From assembly GCA_047639315.1 (NCBI GenBank), contig JBLINQ010000099.1:1-19433 (forward strand): a stretch of 19,433 nucleotides of DNA. The letters run 5' to 3'. The notes under the pieces were generated by a model. It saw nothing but the letters and a program-made list of their open reading frames with translations. It was not told the origin of the DNA and ran no database searches. The stretch is from S139-23 sp047639315 (GTDB taxonomy: Bacteria; Planctomycetota; GCA-002687715; DRQF01). Shown here piece after piece: positions 6,784 through 12,982 of this stretch. A program made the position numbers and the translations under genes. How positions within the stretch are numbered: position 1 is the first letter of the stretch; each line of letters starts with the position of its first letter.

Positions 6784-6817
6784 AAAAAGTCCGACCCATG
6801 AATGGGCCGGACTTTTT
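6784..6817. terminator. Bidirectional intrinsic terminator between convergent genes
   Basis: AAAAAGTCCG (6784-6793), CCCAT, a GA turn, ATGGG, then CGGACTTTTT (6808-6817), with a single A/C mismatch in the stem. The A run on one side and T run on the other let it work for the glycosyltransferase (+) and for the yhaN-like gene (-) that ends at 6838. Confidence 0.9.
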
Positions 6818-6837
6818 GTATGGGCAGCTTCTAAGCA

Positions 6838-9054
6838 CTAAGCATTGGCACTCAAAGTCAAAGTCGCATTTGGGTTTGCCATGGATTCAGCGCGGGCTGT
6901 GTCAAGATCCAAGATCTTCTCTGACCAAGATTCGTAGTCTCGGTCACAGGTCACTAACACGATCTGGTGATCATCAAGGGCGTCGAGCATCTCCTTGGTG
7001 ACGTCGAGGCGTTCTTGATCGAAGTTGACGAATGGATCATCAAGGAAGAAGGGCAATGAGACATGCTTGGAAAGGTGTCTCGCAATGGCAACTCGCATGG
7101 CGAAATACAATTGGTCCTGCGTTCCCTGCGAAAGATCCGTTGGCTGAATATGGGTGTTGTCATACTTGGTAAGCATAGGTTCCATATTCGGCGACAGCGT
7201 CACCCGTGTGTACCGATTGCTCGTGATTCCTCGGAAGATACCTGAAACTTCTTCCGAAAGTTTCGTGAGGTCGCCTTCTTGGAATTCTGTGACGCATTCA
7301 TCGAGGGTATCGATGACGATTCGCAGTGCATCTCGTTCAACTTCGAGTTTCTTCACCTGTCGGCTTTCAACGGTAACCGTCTCTTCCAATGCGGGAAGAT
7401 CATAGTCAACGTCAGCGCCGGCCTGGGCCAAGTTAATCTTAGCGTCCGTGAGTACTTCACGGGTGACTTCGATTTCTTCGGCCAAGTATTCGATCCGGCG
7501 CTTGAGCTCTTCCATGTTACTGGCAATGGCCATCTTGTCGTCGGCCAAAGCACTAAGGAAAGGTGCATCCTCGAGGATCAGTTCCATCAGCCCGTTACAG
7601 CGAAGGTTCTCTTCTGCTGTTTTCTGGTATGTCGAGTCAATCTCGCCCCAATCGCCCAGTACCTTCATGCCAGAAATACGCTCGCGCCTTTCTTCCATAA
7701 GGCGCTTGAATTGGCGGTAACGCCCAAGGATTTGGTCAGGATCATCCAGCCCCAAAACTCCTTGGCTTTGGCCGATTAGTTCTTCAATACTGGAGCGTCG
7801 CCTTCGAACTTGACCAGATTTTTCCTTGATAGCATTCTCAAGCTCTTCCTTGCGCTCGCGGAAGCCGGTGCCGAGCATACGTCCACCAAAGAACAAGCCG
7901 GCGCCACCGATGGCCATCAAGACTCCACCAACGACTGGGCCGAGGCTTTGCATTGCAAGAGCGCCAACCACAATACCGCCCAATCCGAGGATTGCTCCGA
8001 GCTTGTTATTAGGTTGCGGTTTCAGGTGATGAAGGATGTCTTGATCACGCGCCAAGAGTTGTTCCGTCGATTCCAATTCACCTGTTTCGGATTTGAGCCT
8101 GGTGACCAATTCCGGGAATTCGTCGCCCACTTTTGTGTAGTGAGCGAGGTCACTCTTGATTTTCTTATCGATCGAGATGACCCGGTTCTTCATCTCAAGG
8201 TAGGTGGCGCGCCGCTTGTCAGATTCTGAGAATCGAGTCGTCGAAGCATCCCTGTCTTTCACCAACTTACAGAAGCGTTCAAAATGCGTGAGCGTCGCAC
8301 GATCGCCGTCGAGTTGGCTCTTGTTGTCAGCTTGCTTCTCCGCCAGCTTCTTGACTTCTTGCTCAAGTGTCATGGTTTGGAGGAACTTGTCGCGTGCTTC
8401 TTCCAAACGTGCGACGTTCGCCTCAACACCATTTTTGAGCTTCTCGAGCTTGCGCGGTTTGGCTTTTGATTTCTGGCCCCATGGATTTTCCATGGTCAGT
8501 TCTGAAAACTTGGCGTGGAGATCATGCAACACACCTTTGAAGTCGGTGCTTGTTGAACCCGAAACGAGCTTACGGATCTGGTCGGTGATGGAAGTTTGGA
8601 GGGCACTTTGGCCAACGAAGACGGTGCCACGGAAGACCGCCTCGTCTTGGAAGCCGACGGCGTCTTCTAAGCGCTGGTAGTATTCGATATCATCATCGGA
8701 ATGACCACGAGGGTTCGCACTTCCGAGAAAGACCGATGTCCATTCTTCATCCTTGCACTCAAGGATTTCAGCCGAGTGATCGGTGAAGTCGCGTCGGAAA
8801 GTCACGAGGTTGCCGGCTTCGTTGCGAACGACGACCTCGCCTGAGTAAGACTCGTGTTCTTCCCATGGCTCGAACTTATTCTTGAGGTTGTTGTCTTTGA
8901 AGCCGAAGAGAATGCCAAAGATGGCACTCATGATCGTTGACTTACCGGCTTCATTTCGACCGATCACAAGACTCAGTCGGCCATTATTGAAGTCGATGTC
9001 GATGCCGCGGTTAAAGCTACCGAAGCCGTCAATTTTGAGGCGCTCTATTCTCAT
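6838..9054 (-). CDS. YhaN-like SMC/Rad50-superfamily ATPase
   Basis: A 738-residue ABC-type ATPase of the SbcC/Rad50 superfamily, closest in architecture to YhaN. The N-terminal lobe has IDGFGSF and Walker A GRNEAGKST (32-40). Two coiled-coil arms (about 195-340 and 400-600) flank the centre. The C-terminal lobe has the signature LSQGTQDQLYF (641-651), Walker B LPFFLDDPF (667-675) and a D-loop. Instead of the CxxC zinc hook of SbcC/Rad50, the middle holds a hydrophobic hairpin (about 352-395, LGAILGLGGIVVGALAM then VVGGVLMAIGGAGLFFGG), as in YhaN-type proteins, so it may be membrane-associated. The switch position reads VTCDRD rather than the usual TCH or THD. ATG 9054 overlaps the upstream stop by four bases (ATGA), so the pair is translationally coupled. 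The likely role is ATP-driven DNA end handling or repair. Confidence 0.85.
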   Translation of the reverse strand: MRIERLKIDGFGSFNRGIDIDFNNGRLSLVIGRNEAGKSTIMSAIFGILFGFKDNNLKNKFEPWEEHESYSGEVVVRNEAGNLVTFRRDFTDHSAEILECKDEEWTSVFLGSANPRGHSDDDIEYYQRLEDAVGFQDEAVFRGTVFVGQSALQTSITDQIRKLVSGSTSTDFKGVLHDLHAKFSELTMENPWGQKSKAKPRKLEKLKNGVEANVARLEEARDKFLQTMTLEQEVKKLAEKQADNKSQLDGDRATLTHFERFCKLVKDRDASTTRFSESDKRRATYLEMKNRVISIDKKIKSDLAHYTKVGDEFPELVTRLKSETGELESTEQLLARDQDILHHLKPQPNNKLGAILGLGGIVVGALAMQSLGPVVGGVLMAIGGAGLFFGGRMLGTGFRERKEELENAIKEKSGQVRRRRSSIEELIGQSQGVLGLDDPDQILGRYRQFKRLMEERRERISGMKVLGDWGEIDSTYQKTAEENLRCNGLMELILEDAPFLSALADDKMAIASNMEELKRRIEYLAEEIEVTREVLTDAKINLAQAGADVDYDLPALEETVTVESRQVKKLEVERDALRIVIDTLDECVTEFQEGDLTKLSEEVSGIFRGITSNRYTRVTLSPNMEPMLTKYDNTHIQPTDLSQGTQDQLYFAMRVAIARHLSKHVSLPFFLDDPFVNFDQERLDVTKEMLDALDDHQIVLVTCDRDYESWSEKILDLDTARAESMANPNATLTLSANA

Positions 9055-10457
9055 CCTTGTTCCCCTTCGATTTCAATTTCCAGCTCAGCAGGCTTAGCTG
9101 TACCGTTCTTGCCGTTGGCACTGGGGCTGTGATTCAGTTCTGAAACGTCTTGGCTTTTCTTGCGCCGATGCTCGAGCATGGCCTTGATCTTCTCTTCTAA
9201 GTCCGTGACTCCGACCGATTCGCGAATCGTTTCCGCCGCGACTGTTTCATCAGAGTCAGGGATCATGGAATAGATGGAATCTGCGGGAGCCTCTTCTTCA
9301 ACGAATTGCTCAACACCCATTTTCATGGCTTTCTCATGAATGGCCAACTCGCGCATGAGTTCCTGGGTTTGTCCCTTCTTCACGATCTTGGCTTTGATCG
9401 CTTCAATACGCGCGGCCAACTTGCGGACGAAGTATCCACGAATCGTATTTTCGCTTTCGATCTTGCGTAGGAGGGCACTGTCGATCAGGCGCGATTCGTC
9501 AACAATTTCCAGGTGGAAGAATATGTCGTCGAGTTCTTCTTGGATTTCTTCCAAGCTGGCGACGAATTCAGCAGTACCAGTCAATGTGACCCGGGTAATG
9601 CGGTTCTCACCGCTCAAGGAAGCAATGGCTTCTTTCAATGCGGCGGCGTCAGTGATGCGTTCTTGACGGAGATCAAGCTTGAGAGACTCGATGACTTTCC
9701 TATTGCGGATAAGACGTTCGACGTGAACACCTTGGTCATCAAACTCAATAACAACCGGGCCTTTGTCGCCGATTTCGCTCGGGTCGAAGCCGCGCCCTTC
9801 TAATGAGCCAGGATAGACCAGGACTGTGTCGTTGATCTTTTCCTCGTGGAAGGTGCGGACGCCGCCCAAAGCGACGTAGTCAAAGCCCTCAGCTCCCAAG
9901 GCGTCCCGATCGGGAACAAAGACATGATTTTGTTCGTCAGTGTCGGACTTGGTCGGCTTGCCGTGGAGAAGTGCGATATGAATGCCTTTTTCATCGACCT
10001 TCGTCATCGGGGGAACCGGTGACGGTGTTTGGCCGGGTACAAAGGTCATGCCATACAAGAAGACCCGCTTGCCGCGAATCTCGTGGACACGAGGGGCTTC
10101 TGGCTCTGTGTTCAGGAAGAGCTCAACGCCAGGCATGCGTTCGGTACGATAGACCGAATTCTTGTAGGCGTAGCTATCGTGATTACCCGGGACCACCGCG
10201 ACGATGATGTCTTTGGCCAATAAACGGGAAATCAGACCCTTGGTGAAACTCCACAGATCTTCATCTGGGCGGTGATATTCAAAGAGGTTGCCCGCTAAGA
10301 TGACGCCATCAATCTTATTTTTTCGATCTAAGGCGTACTCGACGGCATCTCGGAACGCGATACGGAAATCTTCCGTTCGTTCGCGAGCCTTCTCTGCTAA
10401 ATAGAAGTTCTTGCAACCTAAGTGCAAGTCTGCCAAGTGAAGGAATCTAAGTCTCAT
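9051..10457 (-). CDS. YhaO/SbcD-like metallophosphoesterase with degenerate active site
   Basis: A 468-residue protein of the Mre11/SbcD/YhaO calcineurin-like phosphoesterase group, partner of the ATPase encoded next to it. Motif I is intact (HLADLHLG, D10 and H12), as are motif III (GNHD, 91-94) and the later His (LLHG, H165). Two metal-binding motifs are altered. Motif II reads LAGNLFE, with N57 where the family has the metal-bridging Asp (GDLFD). Motif V reads YVALGGVRTF, with G199 and R201 in place of both histidines of GHxH. From residue about 285 onward the protein is helical and acidic, ending in a low-complexity Glu-rich tail. ATG 10457 has a GAGG ribosome binding site. The changes suggest weak or absent nuclease activity, so the protein may act as a structural or DNA-binding subunit. 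Confidence 0.85.
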   Translation of the reverse strand: MRLRFLHLADLHLGCKNFYLAEKARERTEDFRIAFRDAVEYALDRKNKIDGVILAGNLFEYHRPDEDLWSFTKGLISRLLAKDIIVAVVPGNHDSYAYKNSVYRTERMPGVELFLNTEPEAPRVHEIRGKRVFLYGMTFVPGQTPSPVPPMTKVDEKGIHIALLHGKPTKSDTDEQNHVFVPDRDALGAEGFDYVALGGVRTFHEEKINDTVLVYPGSLEGRGFDPSEIGDKGPVVIEFDDQGVHVERLIRNRKVIESLKLDLRQERITDAAALKEAIASLSGENRITRVTLTGTAEFVASLEEIQEELDDIFFHLEIVDESRLIDSALLRKIESENTIRGYFVRKLAARIEAIKAKIVKKGQTQELMRELAIHEKAMKMGVEQFVEEEAPADSIYSMIPDSDETVAAETIRESVGVTDLEEKIKAMLEHRRKKSQDVSELNHSPSANGKNGTAKPAELEIEIEGEQG

Positions 10458-10480
10458 GTTGACCTCGACTTATATTAGAG

Positions 10481-10490
10481 CCAAGCTTGG
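10481..10490. promoter_or_regulatory. Palindrome upstream of the yhaO-yhaN-like operon
   Basis: CCAAGCTTGG, a 10-bp perfect palindrome, sits 24 nt before the start at 10457, next to an AT-rich TAATATAA stretch (on the - strand) that could serve as a -10 element. It may be an operator, but I see no matching -35, so this is weak. Confidence 0.25.
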
Positions 10491-10657
10491 GCGGGCTTGT
10501 TTCGGCACGAACCGCAGGCCATCCCTCACAGGAAAAGCAACGGACGTGAAACATGCACACGCTCCCTCTTATTACACGCCCACAACATAGGTCGACATGG
10601 GGACACAAAACCCGCTTAACTCGCTCTAAATCGGCTCTCTGGGCCTCAATTGGGGAG

Positions 10658-10804
10658 CATGTGACCTGGGTATGTCGCATGGAGTGGGTAAACGACAACT
10701 GAGTGCGAAGTTAGGGTGATGTGAGGGAGAGAAACCGCCCATCGAGGAGCTTCGGTCAGAAATGAAGCTGGGTGGTAATCGGCATTTCCGCCGAGGGTTT
10801 TTTT
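10658..10804 (+). ncRNA. Candidate structured RNA with terminal hairpin and T run
   Basis: The 375-bp gap 10458-10832 has no convincing gene, but its right half folds well on the + strand. CATGTGAC (10658-10665) pairs with GTCGCATG (10674-10681) with one G-U. ACCGCCC (10734-10740) pairs with GGGTGGT (10770-10776), also with one G-U. Stacked directly inside is AGCTTC (10748-10753)/GAAGCT (10764-10769), leaving a 7-nt one-sided bulge. TCGGC/GCCGA (10779-10794) then forms the last hairpin before seven T (10798-10804). The T run works only on the + strand, so it is not the terminator of either flanking gene, both of which are on the - strand. GGGTGG resembles a T-box element, but no tRNA-synthetase or amino-acid gene follows. 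I assign no RNA family and see no clear promoter. Confidence 0.45.
10779..10804 (+). terminator. Possible + strand intrinsic terminator
   Basis: A TCGGC-ATTTCC-GCCGA hairpin is followed by GGG and seven T. The stem is short and the T run begins 3 nt after it, so strength is uncertain. It would end a + strand transcript in the gap before the convergent gene ending at 10833. Confidence 0.5.
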
Positions 10805-10832
10805 GCCCCCGACGGGAATGCGGTTGGTCGGT

Positions 10833-12653
10833 TTAGTTGCCCGAAGTACTGGCTCGATTCAGGAACAAGAGAGCAAAGCAGGTGTCCTCGAAGTTGTTGT
10901 GCCAGGATCCATTGGAAAACTGGAATTCAACCAAGTGCTTGGCACCGCTGGCATACCAGGGCTTCTTTCCTAAACGGCGGAGCTTGTAGTAGGAGCCCAC
11001 CCGCTCGACGCCATAGAGGTAGTAGTAATGACTCCGGCCACTTCCAGGATTCATTTCTGCGACGAAGTGATCGCCCAACCATTCAAGGGCCTCTGCCATG
11101 ACTTCTACGGATGCACGGGCCCGAGCTCTGTCTTTCGGGAGTTGACCTTGGCAGATCTTCAAGCAAGCCAGGGCGGCAGCGGTCATACTGCCTGTGATCG
11201 GGTCTTCTTTGAGTTTTTTCTTTGGGACGTAGCGGTAACCACCATTTTTCTCTGGGTGCTTGATGAACCAGTCCCAAGATTTCTGCCAGATTTTCTTGTC
11301 GACCTTGGCGCCACCTTCGACGGCAGCTTTGAGGCCAAGAAGAGCATACTGCGCGTTGGAGAGGTCGACCCGGCCGGTTGGGTAACCCCAGAGTCCTTCT
11401 GGGCCCTGTCGTTCTGCCAACCAGTCGGCCAAGGTTTGAAGCTTGTCGGCGTACTTCGTTTTGCTCACAGAGCGCAAGAACATGGCGTAAAGAGCGACGC
11501 TGTAGGTCTTATCTAATTTGAGTTTTGCAATTCGCGTCACGAAATCTTGGATCATGGGATCGTTGCGATCGAGCCCAGACTTACGAAGCGCCAGGGCGCC
11601 GAGAGACATGACACCCATGGGGAACTCTTTGGCCGATTTGGACGGGAAGTTGCCATTGGATTTTTGTTTCTTGCGCAGCCACTCCATGCCGTGATCGATG
11701 GCCTTGTTGACTTTCTCTTGGTCATATTGAGCATCGGGCTCCGGCAAAAAATCGACTTCTCCGAGTTGGATGAATTTGATTTCTCCCGGGCTCCAGCGAC
11801 TGCGACTATCGACAAGGTTGTTGAGCTTGACCCGCCACTCCTTGGCGGTCATCTCTTTGAAGCGCAACTTTGGTTGGTTGGTAAAGTTGCCCAGCTTCGT
11901 TCCCAAGTCTTTCCAACGCTTACCGCTCTTGTATTGGACGGTGAAGTCGCGGGGGACGCCTTTCCCCGATTCTCCGACATGTCGCATCATGACGGCGTCG
12001 AAGGTCTTCTCCTCTGGATAACTAATTGCAATCCAGCCTGGGCCGCTCTTGTTCGCTTCGAAGCGACTGCTTTCATCTCCATCGAATGCTTCGCCAAGGG
12101 AATTCCCACCACGACTCTTAGTCCAGGCCGTGTATTGCGGCCCGGATTCACCACCAGCCGATTCTCTTTCGTCGGTCTTGGCGGCCTTGCCATCGCCATT
12201 GAAAACGATCTCACTGATAGTTGGCGACCAACGTGTGTTGATGCGTTCTTTGACATCGATTCGCCAGACCCGAGCAGGCTTGGATGAGAATTTGAATGTC
12301 TTGTCGTCTTCCGTGTTGCCGGTGATCGTCTTGACGACTTTTAACTTGCCAGGTTCGCCCGAAAGAATGTCGAATGTCTTCGGCGCACCCTTAAGATCAC
12401 TGATTCCACTCTTAATCGTAACGCTCTTGAACTTCTTCTTGGTGGCGTAAGTGACTTGAATCCAGCCGGTTTTTTCTTTGAAGTTGGCTGACCACCTCGA
12501 TCCGATGTCGCCGTCGAAGGCCGAGCGAGGGTGGAAGTTGCCCGATTGGAAACTGGACGCTTCATATTCTTGGCTGAGGAGACTTGGACTGAATGCCAAG
12601 ATGAATGCCAACAAAAGGAAGAGATTGACTGATTGGTTCAGAGCACGAAACAA
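10833..12653 (-). CDS. Secreted protein: two discoidin (F5/8 type C) domains plus alpha/alpha toroid
   Basis: A 606-residue exported protein. The signal peptide is about residues 1-28 (NLFLLLAFILAFSPSLLSQ). Two F5/8 type C-like beta-sandwich domains follow, at about 33-152 (FHPRSAFDGDIGSRWSANF, GWIQVTY) and about 172-296 (SLGEAFDGDESSRFEAN, GWIAISYP). Such domains usually bind carbohydrate or membrane surfaces. The rest (about 316-600) is an alpha/alpha toroid of the prenyltransferase/squalene-cyclase type, with repeats such as AIDHGMEWLRKKQKSNGNFP, YALLGLKAAVEG and HLVEFQFSNGSWHNNFEDTC. I see no DxDD cyclase motif, so it is probably a binding or structural repeat rather than a terpene enzyme. 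The start is TTG 12653, supported by AAGGAG at 12661-12666, 7 nt upstream. It is followed on the same strand by the structured gap at 10458-10832. Confidence 0.75.
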   Translation of the reverse strand: MFRALNQSVNLFLLLAFILAFSPSLLSQEYEASSFQSGNFHPRSAFDGDIGSRWSANFKEKTGWIQVTYATKKKFKSVTIKSGISDLKGAPKTFDILSGEPGKLKVVKTITGNTEDDKTFKFSSKPARVWRIDVKERINTRWSPTISEIVFNGDGKAAKTDERESAGGESGPQYTAWTKSRGGNSLGEAFDGDESSRFEANKSGPGWIAISYPEEKTFDAVMMRHVGESGKGVPRDFTVQYKSGKRWKDLGTKLGNFTNQPKLRFKEMTAKEWRVKLNNLVDSRSRWSPGEIKFIQLGEVDFLPEPDAQYDQEKVNKAIDHGMEWLRKKQKSNGNFPSKSAKEFPMGVMSLGALALRKSGLDRNDPMIQDFVTRIAKLKLDKTYSVALYAMFLRSVSKTKYADKLQTLADWLAERQGPEGLWGYPTGRVDLSNAQYALLGLKAAVEGGAKVDKKIWQKSWDWFIKHPEKNGGYRYVPKKKLKEDPITGSMTAAALACLKICQGQLPKDRARARASVEVMAEALEWLGDHFVAEMNPGSGRSHYYYLYGVERVGSYYKLRRLGKKPWYASGAKHLVEFQFSNGSWHNNFEDTCFALLFLNRASTSGN

Positions 12654-12982
12654 GGCTCTACTCCTTGAGTTTTCAGAATTGGCGGACCTTCGAAGAATAC
12701 CTCATTTCGAGGCTCATTGCTCTTCGGCTCGTCATGATAAGTCATCGAGTGCCAAACACACGCTATTGGACACAATGTTTGGGGTCAATCTTGAGGTAAA
12801 TGGGGGCAGAAATACTCGAGGAAGCGCATCGCCCGTGCCACTTTTGCGACAGGCAATTCTGGTACGCCCTGATTGCCTGGAGGTGAGAGGAAATCTGCAT
12901 TCTTCGGGGCCATTCTTCACGGCGAGAAGCGGGACGCGTATTCCACTCTCAGACCCGTGTTCAGGACGAGGATGCCACATTC
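12654..12982. other. Gene-free stretch with one long hairpin
   Basis: The 329 bp between the toroid gene and the 785-residue gene hold no gene I can support. CAGGCAAT (12850-12857) and ATTGCCTG (12872-12879) form a perfect 8-bp stem with a 14-nt loop but have no T run on either side. It may be a 3'-end processing or stabilising hairpin for the upstream - strand transcript, or an operator. I see no clear promoter, although the ribosome binding site of the toroid gene lies at the left end. Confidence 0.4.
12661..12666 (-). promoter_or_regulatory. Strong Shine-Dalgarno that fixes a TTG start
   Basis: AAGGAG on the - strand lies 7 nt before TTG 12653. No ATG or GTG gives as good a combination of signal peptide and ribosome binding site. 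Confidence 0.75.

Noticed and set aside
10447..10698. 83-codon - strand frame upstream of the yhaO-like gene
   Set aside because: It has no motif, is Cys/Arg-rich, overlaps the yhaO-like start and ribosome binding site, and lacks its own ribosome binding site.
10734..10804. T-box riboswitch
   Set aside because: GGGTGGT near a terminator resembles the T-box core, but the full consensus and a specifier stem are not seen, and the downstream gene is convergent and unrelated to tRNA charging.
11547..12287. 246-codon + strand frame opposite the discoidin/toroid gene
   Set aside because: It is antisense to recognisable discoidin domains, with no motif and no ribosome binding site noted.
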